DNA from: Holosporaceae bacterium
GTDB taxonomy: Bacteria > Pseudomonadota > Alphaproteobacteria > UBA3830
Reading direction: 5' to 3'
NCBI GenBank assembly: GCA_031267195.1
Contig: JAIRZO010000021.1
Location: 1 to 5,057, forward strand
DNA length: 5,057 nucleotides
Program-made: the position numbers and the translations under genes
The notes under the pieces: generated by a model
The model's input: only the letters and a program-made list of their open reading frames with translations
What the model was told of the DNA's origin: nothing
The model's database searches: none
In this document: in pieces, positions 1 to 5,057 of the stretch
Layout: each line of letters begins with the position of its first letter
How positions within the stretch are numbered: the stretch's first letter is position 1

Positions 1-1290
1 ATGCTTTGTCTCGATGGTCATGAACCGGCCCGCACCATCGACGATGCGGAGATTATTATATTCAATACCTGCAGCATACGGGGAAAAGCGGATGAAAAAT
101 TATTCTCCGATCTTGGACATGCCAAGTCCCGTAAATTCGCCGCTCACCAAGATGGTAGAAAATTTTTGATCATCGTAACTGGATGCGTGGCGCAGGCCTA
201 TGCTGAGGAATTCCGTCAGCGCACTCCATATGTGGATGTTGTGCTGGGACCGCAGGAAATCCATAACATTTGCAATTGCATACGCAACGCAATGGCAAAT
301 TCCATTATTGACGGATATACATCCGGTGGTGGTACAATTGTGCAAACGAAGCTGAGTGCTAGCGATAAATTTGCTCATTTCCCTGACAGCTTTTTTCATC
401 GAGGAATTTCGGAATTTTTAACAATTCAGGAAGGCTGCAACAATTTTTGCAGCTACTGCTGTGTACCCCACACGCGGGGGCGCGAATATTCGCGAGATGT
501 GGAGGATGTGCTGACAGAAGCGCGTCGGCTAACAGCTTTGGGAACAAAGGAAATAGTGTTGCTCGGGCAAAATGTTAATTCCTACGCTGGATTGGGACCG
601 GATTCAAAAACCTGGAATTTACCTCGATTGATATATACCATGGCAGAATTGGATGGCCTCGTTAGGATACGCTACATCACATCAAATCCAAAAGATATTA
701 CGACAGAATTAGCGCGAGTCCATCGGGAAGTGTCTATTCTAGCTCCATCGTTACATCTGCCAGCCCAGTCCGGTTCGAATCGCATTTTGGAAAGAATGAA
801 TCGCCGCTATTCGGTGGATGACTATTATCGCTGCGTTGATATGTTAATGGAAAATCGTTCAGATATAGCGCTTACATCAGATTTTATCGTTGGATTTCCC
901 GGAGAAACCGATGACGATTTCGAAAAAACAGTACAATTTGTCGAAAAAATCAAATTCTCCAACGCCTATTCCTTCAAATATAGTCCACGACCCAACACCG
1001 CTGCCGCAAAAATGGATGACCAAATTTCGGAGACAATAAAATCGAACCGATTGAAAATATTGCAGAACTTATTGCTGGAACAGCAGCAGCAATTCAACAG
1101 AAATTCCATTGAAAAAATTGTTCAGGTTTTGTTCGTGAAAAATGGTAAGCATAAAAATCAATTGGTTGGCCGTAATGAGTATTCACAGACTGTATCTGTA
1201 TGTGGTATTCATATATGTATTGGGGATCTTTGCAAGGTGAAAATTGTGGGAATCGCACCACATAGTGTAATAGGTATGGTAGTGGAATGA
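1..1290 (+). CDS. miaB: tRNA-2-methylthio-N6-dimethylallyladenosine synthase MiaB (5'-truncated by window edge)
   Basis: MiaB is a cytoplasmic radical-SAM enzyme that adds a methylthio group to i6A37 of tRNAs reading UNN codons, using two [4Fe-4S] clusters. The visible 429 residues carry the rest of the N-terminal UPF0004 domain, with cluster cysteines C24 (FNTC) and C62 (TGC). The radical-SAM CxxxCxxC motif follows at C146, C150 and C153 (CNNFCSYC), then GFPGET at 298-303, YSPRPNTAAA near 327-336 and a C-terminal TRAM domain at about 368-427. The family normally starts with about 20-25 more residues including a GCQMN-type first cysteine. The ATG at position 1 aligns with an internal Met, so the real start lies upstream of the window and this is an edge truncation, not a broken gene. 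Its TGA overlaps the ybeY start, which indicates translational coupling. MiaB is favoured over RimO or MtaB by the PHTRGRE segment and the gene neighbours. Confidence 0.95.
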   Translation: MLCLDGHEPARTIDDAEIIIFNTCSIRGKADEKLFSDLGHAKSRKFAAHQDGRKFLIIVTGCVAQAYAEEFRQRTPYVDVVLGPQEIHNICNCIRNAMANSIIDGYTSGGGTIVQTKLSASDKFAHFPDSFFHRGISEFLTIQEGCNNFCSYCCVPHTRGREYSRDVEDVLTEARRLTALGTKEIVLLGQNVNSYAGLGPDSKTWNLPRLIYTMAELDGLVRIRYITSNPKDITTELARVHREVSILAPSLHLPAQSGSNRILERMNRRYSVDDYYRCVDMLMENRSDIALTSDFIVGFPGETDDDFEKTVQFVEKIKFSNAYSFKYSPRPNTAAAKMDDQISETIKSNRLKILQNLLLEQQQQFNRNSIEKIVQVLFVKNGKHKNQLVGRNEYSQTVSVCGIHICIGDLCKVKIVGIAPHSVIGMVVE

Positions 1291-1811
1291 ATTTAGAGAT
1301 TTCAGTTGAATATGCTTTATGGGACAGTAGACCAATCGATGTAAGATCGCTGACGTCTCGCTGTGTAACGGCGATATTTGCGGAGCTAAATCTAAATCAT
1401 TACAACGTTGAAATATGTTTTTTATTTACAGATGACGAAGAGATTCGCATGCTTAATAAAACGTACCGCGGAATTGATAAACCCACCAATGTATTGTCAT
1501 TTCCATCAAATGCTAAGGTGGAAACAATTCACGACGATATTAATATTTTTTCCAAATATTTCGCTGACAACTATGAGAGTGAAGAGGATGACTGCTGCTG
1601 CAACATTTGTGTATTAGGAAGTGTTGTGTTAGCCTACGAAACAATAGAACGTGAGTCCAAAAGTCTGGATAAAACAATGGAGGATTATCTCCATCACATG
1701 ATTGTGCATAGTGTGTTGCATTTGCTTGGTTATGAGCATGTTTCTAATCAAGAGGCGGAGAGAATGGAATCATTGGAGACAAAAATCCTCCGGACGTTGT
1801 GTGTATTGTAG
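1287..1811 (+). CDS. ybeY: Endoribonuclease YbeY, rRNA maturation factor
   Basis: YbeY is a small metal-dependent RNase (UPF0054) that takes part in 16S rRNA 3'-end maturation and late 70S ribosome quality control. The 174-residue product has the zinc-binding H-x3-H-x5-H signature at H141, H145 and H151 (HSVLHLLGYEH). The upstream block YRGIDKPTNVLSFP (60-73) contains R61, equivalent to the conserved active-site arginine of E. coli YbeY. The ATG overlaps the miaB stop as ATGA, fixing the start despite a weak ribosome site. Three features are odd. About 36 residues lie between SFP and the LG(D) motif, against roughly 11 in E. coli YbeY as I recall it. That insertion is acidic and ends in a CCCxxC cluster (C103-C108). 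The usual LGD aspartate is serine (S112) and the HGxLHL glycine is also serine (S142). The metal ligands are intact, so I expect an active enzyme. Confidence 0.93.
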   Translation: MNLEISVEYALWDSRPIDVRSLTSRCVTAIFAELNLNHYNVEICFLFTDDEEIRMLNKTYRGIDKPTNVLSFPSNAKVETIHDDINIFSKYFADNYESEEDDCCCNICVLGSVVLAYETIERESKSLDKTMEDYLHHMIVHSVLHLLGYEHVSNQEAERMESLETKILRTLCVL

Positions 1812-1843
1812 ATCTACATCGAATTAGTATTACTCTAGATGCC

Positions 1844-2722
1844 ATGAGCTTAGAAATTCGTAATTATTTTCAGAAATTGTTAAGAAAATCCCCAGAAATG
1901 CCACTTCTGGACCGTTTAGAGGATTTGATCGAATCGGATCCTGAGGTTTCTAAGAAGATAGAATCCGACAGCAGTAGCGAATTAGCTTTGGTTTCGAATA
2001 TTCTCGGATTGAAGGACCTTACTGCTGCCGATATTATGATTCCACGGGCAGATATTGTTGCAGCAAAATTCGATACATCTCTCGATGGATTCATCGATTT
2101 ATTCGCCAGCAATCATTTTTCGCAAATTCCAATCTATAACAACACGTTAGACGATGTAATTGGTATAGTGCGGGTACGAGATTTTTTACCGTACATCAAA
2201 AATCGCGATTCATTTGATATAAGAACACTGTTGAAGGAAGTGATTTACGTAGTTCCCAGCATAAAATTGCTGGAATTATTGGTTGAAATCCGTGAATCCG
2301 CCAATCATTTGGCCCTGGTAGTTGACGAATTTGGTGGAGTTGATGGGTTGATCACTTTGCAGGATGTGGTATCTGAAATTGTTGGAGAAATCCAGCAAAA
2401 CAACGAAATTTTTCCACAAATGGCCACCAGACCGGATGGTTCATTTATTATGGATGCAAAAATGTTGGTAAGTGAGTGCGAGGAAATTTTAGGCGTTGAT
2501 TTACTGAAACCTTTCCGAAGAGATGGCAATTCGGATGATCCGGACATAGAAACCGTGGGAGGGTTGGTAATGCTGATGGCCGAAAGAATGCCAACCAGGG
2601 GTGAGATTTTCTCTCATTTAGCAGGAGTTGAGTTCGAAATTATGGACGCTGATCCACGGCGAGTAAAAAGAGTACATGTGCGAAAAAAAATAGAAAATAT
2701 TCCTGCAAAAAGCCAGAATTAA
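1844..2722 (+). CDS. corC: CBS-domain CorC/TlyC family protein (hemolysin C / YbeX-like)
   Basis: This is a 292-residue soluble member of the CorC/TlyC family, named for links to cobalt/magnesium efflux (CorC) and to haemolysis (TlyC of Rickettsia and Brachyspira). Its E. coli relative YbeX is encoded beside YbeY. There is no N-terminal DUF21 membrane domain. The order is an N-terminal helical lead (1-55), a first CBS domain at about 61-119 opening with DIMIPRADI, a second CBS domain at about 128-184 containing ALVVDEFGGVDGLITLQDVV, and a CorC/HlyC transporter-associated domain at about 195-280 (NSDDPDIETVGGLV segment). CBS pairs usually bind adenosyl nucleotides. The start is uncertain: the ATG at 1844 is 32 bases past the ybeY stop, while an in-frame GTG at 1799 would overlap ybeY and add 15 unconserved-looking residues. 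Neither has a good ribosome site; I chose the ATG. The gene is probably co-transcribed with miaB and ybeY. The haemolysin label should not be taken as proven function. Confidence 0.9.
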   Translation: MSLEIRNYFQKLLRKSPEMPLLDRLEDLIESDPEVSKKIESDSSSELALVSNILGLKDLTAADIMIPRADIVAAKFDTSLDGFIDLFASNHFSQIPIYNNTLDDVIGIVRVRDFLPYIKNRDSFDIRTLLKEVIYVVPSIKLLELLVEIRESANHLALVVDEFGGVDGLITLQDVVSEIVGEIQQNNEIFPQMATRPDGSFIMDAKMLVSECEEILGVDLLKPFRRDGNSDDPDIETVGGLVMLMAERMPTRGEIFSHLAGVEFEIMDADPRRVKRVHVRKKIENIPAKSQN

Positions 2723-2744
2723 GTGGATTTCAATTAATTGGCAA

Positions 2745-2753
2745 TGTTATACT
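2745..2753 (+). promoter_or_regulatory. Candidate extended -10 promoter for thyX
   Basis: TGTTATACT matches the extended -10 pattern TGn-TATAAT with one mismatch. It lies in the gap between corC and thyX, and transcription would start near 2760, about 50 bases before the thyX ATG. No -35 hexamer is convincing 16-19 bases upstream, as is tolerated for extended -10 promoters. GGCA (2740-2743) and TGCC (2753-2756) flank the -10 symmetrically, and a second GGCA (2758-2761) gives the palindrome TGCCTGGCA over the expected start. Confidence 0.45.
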
Positions 2754-2795
2754 GCCTGGCATCTTGTTCAGAAAACAGATAGATGGTGTGTGAAT

Positions 2796-2801
2796 AAGGG
2801 G
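2796..2801 (+). promoter_or_regulatory. Ribosome binding site that sets the thyX start
   Basis: AAGGGG lies 9 bases before the ATG at 2811 and inside the reading frame that would begin at the upstream GTG (2790). Its spacing supports 2811 and not the GTG, which has no purine-rich site before it. Confidence 0.5.
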
Positions 2802-2810
2802 TTTCATGTA

Positions 2811-3740
2811 ATGCCTATGGCGCAGGAATGTTTGAAAAATCCAGAAAAAGCAGAAAATAATGTGGAAGAGTCACTGCGATTCGATACTTGCCGTGTAACG
2901 TCTCCTGGTTTGGAACAGATCCTTCAAAAAACAATTCCTGTTCTGGACCATGGATTTATCCGAGTTGTGGACTACATGGGAACGGATGCATCTATTGTGC
3001 AGGCAGCCCGCGTTTCCTACGGAGCTGGAACAAAGAAAACCAGCGAGGATCAGGGGCTGATAAATTATCTCATGCGCCACAGCCACACAACGCCATTTGA
3101 AATGTGCGAAATAAAATTACATATAAAACTCCCAATTTTTGTGATGCGCCAACTGGTTAGACATCGCACAGCCAGCATCAATGAATATTCAGCAAGATAT
3201 TCTGTACTCTGTAATGAGTTTTATATTCCTGAAATGGAGAAATTAGCTAGGCAATCCGATACCAACAAACAGGGACGATCAGATACTCCTTTTGATGCCG
3301 CAGAAGCGGAGAAAGTTATAGATGTGTTGTCTAAATCCAGCGTAGAAGCCTACGAAAGCTACCGGCATATGCTGGAGGATTTGTCCCTCACGCGGGAATT
3401 GGCCCGCATAGTCCTGCCTGTCAGTGTATATACGGAAATATATTGGAAAATTAATCTACATAATTTGTTTCACTTCTTAAAATTACGTGCAGATGTGCAT
3501 GCTCAGTATGAGATTAGGTGCTATGCTGAGGAAATATTTAACATTGTAAAGTGTTGGGTTCCATTCAGCTACGAAGCGTTTATGCGCTATCGGAAAGAAT
3601 GTGTGAATGTATCTCTCCAGTGGGTTGAAATCATCAACAGAATGATCGCAGGACAAAATATCACGCAGGAAAATAGTGGGCTTAGTAAAGGCGAGTGGAA
3701 GGAATTTACGGGAGCATTCCGGTTGAAGTCTTCCGTTTAG
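2811..3740 (+). CDS. thyX: Flavin-dependent thymidylate synthase ThyX
   Basis: ThyX converts dUMP to dTMP in the cytoplasm using methylenetetrahydrofolate, NADPH and FAD. It replaces ThyA in many host-associated and other bacteria and releases tetrahydrofolate, so a separate DHFR is less critical. The diagnostic ThyX motif RHRxxSxNExSxR is complete at residues 117-129 (RHRTASINEYSAR, followed by Y130). The catalytic-face segment near 196-236 is also intact (ELARIVLPVSVYTEIYWK, then LHNLFHFLKLR and AQYEIR). HTTPFEMCEIKLHIKLPIFVMRQ at 92-114 is the usual lead-in to the motif. The length of 309 residues is typical of the longer alphaproteobacterial forms. The start is ATG 2811, supported by AAGGGG; ATG 2817 and GTG 2790 are in-frame alternatives. 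The gene appears to have its own promoter and to be transcriptionally separable from corC. No ThyA is visible in the window. Confidence 0.96.
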   Translation: MPMAQECLKNPEKAENNVEESLRFDTCRVTSPGLEQILQKTIPVLDHGFIRVVDYMGTDASIVQAARVSYGAGTKKTSEDQGLINYLMRHSHTTPFEMCEIKLHIKLPIFVMRQLVRHRTASINEYSARYSVLCNEFYIPEMEKLARQSDTNKQGRSDTPFDAAEAEKVIDVLSKSSVEAYESYRHMLEDLSLTRELARIVLPVSVYTEIYWKINLHNLFHFLKLRADVHAQYEIRCYAEEIFNIVKCWVPFSYEAFMRYRKECVNVSLQWVEIINRMIAGQNITQENSGLSKGEWKEFTGAFRLKSSV

Positions 3741-3931
3741 GTATTAGAAATTGTGTGCATTGGAGGCTGTAAATAATTTTGTGGTGTGTCATCCTACTCA
3801 TTTGTTACCATGTTTATCCCAATTCACAGAATCGAATGGTATAAAATCCGGGGGCTTGACAGACTGGATTTGTAGATTGCTTATTGAATTCGCTGCTCTT
3901 CCCGATTAGTAATATATTTTTTGCTTTTCCC

Positions 3932-3940
3932 TGCTATAAT
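3932..3940 (+). promoter_or_regulatory. Extended -10 promoter for the exported-protein gene
   Basis: TGCTATAAT is a perfect TGn plus TATAAT extended -10 element. The expected start of transcription is near 3947, giving a leader of only about 17 bases before the TTG at 3964. The AT-rich sequence upstream has no good -35 hexamer at 16-18 bases. Its closeness argues against the earlier TTG at 3949, which would be essentially leaderless. Confidence 0.6.
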
Positions 3941-3950
3941 ATTCGGCATT

Positions 3951-3957
3951 GGGAGAG
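3951..3957 (+). promoter_or_regulatory. Ribosome binding site selecting the TTG start at 3964
   Basis: GGGAGAG is a good Shine-Dalgarno match 6 bases before TTG 3964. It overlaps the codons that would follow the alternative TTG at 3949, so it can serve only the downstream start. Confidence 0.6.
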
Positions 3958-3963
3958 TTAAAA

Positions 3964-4557
3964 TTGCGTGAACTTTGGCTTTTTGTTTGTTTTTCTATGC
4001 TATTTTTCAATACATCCGCCAGAGAAATATACACACCAGCCACTAGCTTCGATGGAAATCATATTGCTATAAAAACTCCATTAGGGTGGGGTTATCGTAC
4101 ATTCCCTGGCATCAATGGACTCATTGGTGTTCTATGGTTGATGTACTCCAATAGCATTTCCTTCAATAATGCGGATACAGTCATATTTATTTTCTTACAA
4201 AGCAGGGGTGCTGAGTTGCTGGATGCTCCTGATAATGTTCACCTTTTCAAAGAAAAATGTAAGAAATCTACATTTAAATTCGCAAGTGACGCTGATGCTA
4301 GAGATAACAAAAAGTCTATATATGAAAAATATTTCAGCGGTCCATGCGGTAGCACTATGGTAGTATTTGAGGAAGAGATTGGGTCAAAACGTTTAATTTG
4401 TGCGCTGGTTTCTGCTAAGAAAGAGATATCACAGTCGATTTTATATGTGACGAGAGAAGTGATTAAAACCTATAAACAGGAAATAAAGTTACAAATCGAG
4501 AACAAGAAAAGCAGGCGGAAAAATAAGAAAAAGCATGGAGATTCGAAGACATCATAG
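3964..4557 (+). CDS. Uncharacterised protein with predicted N-terminal signal peptide
   Basis: I do not recognise this family. The start is a TTG, chosen from the ribosome site at 3951-3957; it gives 197 residues beginning with a signal peptide. Residue 2 is basic, a hydrophobic core runs over about 4-15 (LWLFVCFSMLFF) and a plausible cleavage site follows NTSA at 19, so export to the periplasm or surface is likely. There is no lipobox. The mature part has a GWGYRTFPGINGLIGVLW segment (41-58), a hydrophobic strand-like stretch at 72-79 (TVIFIFLQ) and three cysteines (C99, C128 in FSGPCGS, C146). C99 and C128 could form a disulfide. The C-terminal tail (180-190) is dense in lysine and arginine. 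The mature domain shows no other long membrane segment. The gene stands alone with its own promoter and converges on tRNA-Tyr. Real coding status is supported by the promoter, ribosome site and signal peptide together. Confidence 0.75.
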   Translation: MRELWLFVCFSMLFFNTSAREIYTPATSFDGNHIAIKTPLGWGYRTFPGINGLIGVLWLMYSNSISFNNADTVIFIFLQSRGAELLDAPDNVHLFKEKCKKSTFKFASDADARDNKKSIYEKYFSGPCGSTMVVFEEEIGSKRLICALVSAKKEISQSILYVTREVIKTYKQEIKLQIENKKSRRKNKKKHGDSKTS

Positions 4558-4581
4558 AAGTAAATATAGTCGTTTAGTACA

Positions 4582-4667
4582 TGGTGGAGGGGGTAAGATT
4601 TGAACTTACGTAGACTTTCGTCGGCAGATTTACAGTCTGCTGCCATTGACCGCTCGGCCACCCCTCC
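4582..4667 (-). tRNA. tRNA-Tyr, anticodon GTA
   Basis: Read on the minus strand, the 86-base gene folds as a class II bacterial tyrosine tRNA. Acceptor GGAGGGG pairs with CCCCTCC, the discriminator is A73 and CCA is encoded. The D stem is GCC/GGC. The anticodon stem is GCAGA/TCTGC with loop CTGTAAA, so the anticodon is GTA (plus-strand 4631-4633). A long variable arm has GAC/GTC closed by a GAAA loop, and the T arm is GTAAG/CTTAC around TTCAAAT. G1-C72 with A73 fits bacterial TyrRS identity. A36-A37-A38 is the usual context for ms2i6A37 formation by MiaA and MiaB, the latter encoded at the left of this window. The gene converges on the exported-protein gene 24 bases away. I see no intrinsic terminator after its CCA. 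Confidence 0.97.
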
Positions 4668-4669
4668 GA

Positions 4670-4724
4670 TCGTGAAGTACAACATACACAAAAAATTGTA
4701 CAAGACCGATAACAACATTCACGA
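4670..4724 (-). repeat. Nested inverted repeat forming a stem in the tRNA-Tyr leader
   Basis: TCGTGAA (4670-4676) pairs with TTCACGA (4718-4724), and immediately inside it GTACAA (4677-4682) pairs with TTGTAC (4696-4701). In the minus-strand transcript this makes a 7-bp outer stem and a 6-bp inner stem, separated on the 5' side by a 16-base bulge and closed by a 13-base loop containing T6. The structure spans almost the whole expected leader (start near 4727) and ends two bases before the mature tRNA 5' end, where RNase P would cut. The pairing is seen directly in the sequence; any function is inference. Confidence 0.5.
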
Positions 4725-4733
4725 GCGGCTACC

Positions 4734-4762
4734 ATTATAATTTTGTCTGATATTATAGTCAA
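4734..4762 (-). promoter_or_regulatory. Sigma-70-type promoter of tRNA-Tyr
   Basis: On the minus strand TTGACT (4762-4757) is the -35 and TATAAT (4739-4734) the -10, separated by exactly 17 bases. This is one mismatch from full consensus, as expected for a strongly expressed stable RNA. Transcription should start near 4727, giving a leader of about 60 bases. The bases after the -10 (GGTAGCCGC) are GC-rich, which resembles stringently controlled promoters, though that control is inference. Confidence 0.8.
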
Positions 4763-4870
4763 TCGCCATTTGAACCAGAGCAGCGGAGACTATTCTACGA
4801 AGGGAAACCCATCTTTTAAAAAATATTGCTGAATACGGTTGACTGGAGAACGTTATATGCGTTAGGCGAA

Positions 4871-4909
4871 AGCAAAGTGTGAAAAATTACCGTAATTCAG
4901 CAAAGTGTG
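4871..4909 (+). repeat. Paired 11-base direct repeat upstream of the Rpn-like gene
   Basis: AGCAAAGTGTG occurs exactly at 4871-4881 and again at 4899-4909, 28 bases apart start to start. The second copy ends with the TG of the candidate extended -10 element at 4908-4916, so a protein bound there would cover the promoter. It may be an operator pair or a trace of duplication. The sequence alone cannot decide. Confidence 0.55.
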
Positions 4910-4916
4910 CTATACT
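4908..4916 (+). promoter_or_regulatory. Candidate extended -10 promoter for the Rpn-like gene
   Basis: TGCTATACT matches TGn-TATAAT with one mismatch, and transcription would begin near 4923, about 34 bases before the ATG at 4957. The best -35 candidate (TTACCG, 4887-4892, 18-base spacer) is poor. Confidence 0.5.
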
Positions 4917-4956
4917 AAGAGTCAATGAAGGATAAAACAAGTTAGAGAAACGGCAC

Positions 4957-5057
4957 ATGAGAAGTTTTCTGGATCCAAAAAATGATTTTGCTTTTAAGCA
5001 TCTGTTCGGCGTGGAGAAGCATAAAAACATATTGATTCAATTTTTGAACGACATGTT
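4957..5057 (+). CDS. Rpn family recombination-promoting nuclease / PDDEXK_2 putative transposase (3'-truncated by window edge)
   Basis: Only the first 33 codons are present, and the frame is open to the window edge. The opening residues, FLDPKNDFAFKHLFG followed by EKHKNILIQFLNDM, match the highly characteristic N-terminus of the Rpn/PDDEXK_2 family, in which a SFLDPKNDFAFKRIFG-type start is followed by a helix before the PD-(D/E)XK nuclease core. Family members are DNA endonucleases reported to promote RecA-independent recombination in E. coli (RpnA) and are often annotated as transposases. They are numerous and often decayed in intracellular alphaproteobacteria. The ATG at 4957 follows an in-frame stop at 4933-4935 and a weak AGAGA site at 4944-4948. 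Catalytic residues lie beyond the window, so whether this copy is intact cannot be judged. Confidence 0.8.
   Translation, partial: MRSFLDPKNDFAFKHLFGVEKHKNILIQFLNDM

Noticed and set aside
100..547. Minus-strand open frames opposite miaB
   Set aside because: They are shadows of a strongly supported plus-strand gene and contain no recognisable domain or upstream ribosome site.
1408..1617. Small plus-strand open frame inside ybeY
   Set aside because: It is out of frame within a gene whose motifs are clear, and its product has no recognisable features.
1799..1843. GTG 1799 as the start of the CorC/TlyC protein
   Set aside because: It would overlap ybeY by 13 bases, has no Shine-Dalgarno (the preceding CCTCC is the opposite sense) and adds residues that do not resemble the family; kept as a possible alternative only.
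3856..3861. TTGACA as a -35 for the downstream exported-protein gene
   Set aside because: It is a perfect -35 hexamer, but no TATAAT-like sequence lies 16-19 bases downstream (the bases there read GCTTAT), and the real -10 at 3935 is far too distant.
4582..4667. tRNA-Tyr as the attachment site of an integrated element bearing the Rpn-like gene
   Set aside because: The Rpn gene lies on the 5' side of the tRNA, no integrase is seen, and I found no second copy of the tRNA 3' end in the window.
4574..4762. Minus-strand open frames across the tRNA-Tyr region
   Set aside because: They run through the tRNA, its leader and its promoter; the tRNA fold explains the sequence and no ribosome site or protein motif supports coding.
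4761..4838. Short plus-strand open stretch before the Rpn-like gene as a gene remnant
   Set aside because: It reads for about 23 codons before a stop, has no start with a ribosome site and no recognisable motif; it overlaps the tRNA promoter on the other strand.

Overview
The window is AT-rich bacterial chromosome with Gram-negative, probably alphaproteobacterial content. It looks most like a Rickettsiales-type or other host-associated lineage. The evidence is a compact miaB-ybeY-corC/tlyC run, a flavin-dependent thymidylate synthase (ThyX) with the alphaproteobacterial-style motif, a class II tRNA-Tyr, and the start of an Rpn/PDDEXK_2-family gene of the kind abundant in intracellular alphaproteobacteria. 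The taxonomic placement is inference from gene content and motif style; no species is claimed.

Layout. Positions 1-2722 hold a plus-strand run of three housekeeping genes. The first is miaB (tRNA methylthiotransferase), whose 5' end lies outside the window. It overlaps ybeY (rRNA-maturation endonuclease) by an ATGA junction, and a soluble CBS-domain CorC/TlyC protein follows. The phoH (ybeZ) gene that commonly sits between miaB and ybeY is missing, and no lnt follows corC. After about 90 bases with a candidate extended -10 promoter comes thyX (2811-3740). A 223-base gap follows, with no gene I can defend but with promoter-like and T-run signals. Next is an unrecognised, probably exported protein (3964-4557, TTG start). 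A minus-strand tRNA-Tyr(GTA) converges on it, with a near-consensus -35/-10 promoter and a leader that can fold into a nested stem. Last, at 4957, the first 33 codons of an Rpn-like gene run off the right edge, with an 11-base direct repeat overlapping its candidate promoter.

How the parts relate. MiaB and YbeY both act on the translation machinery (tRNA A37 modification and 16S rRNA 3' processing/quality control). The tRNA-Tyr has A36-A37-A38, the usual target context for the MiaA/MiaB modification pathway, so enzyme and likely substrate are encoded about 3.3 kb apart. ThyX makes dTMP independently of these. The exported protein and the Rpn-like gene are the accessory part of the window. I see no CRISPR array, complete insertion sequence, rRNA or clear multi-gene defence system. 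The most unusual items are the tRNA leader stem, the diverged YbeY with a cysteine-rich insertion, the uncharacterised exported protein and the repeat-flanked Rpn promoter.
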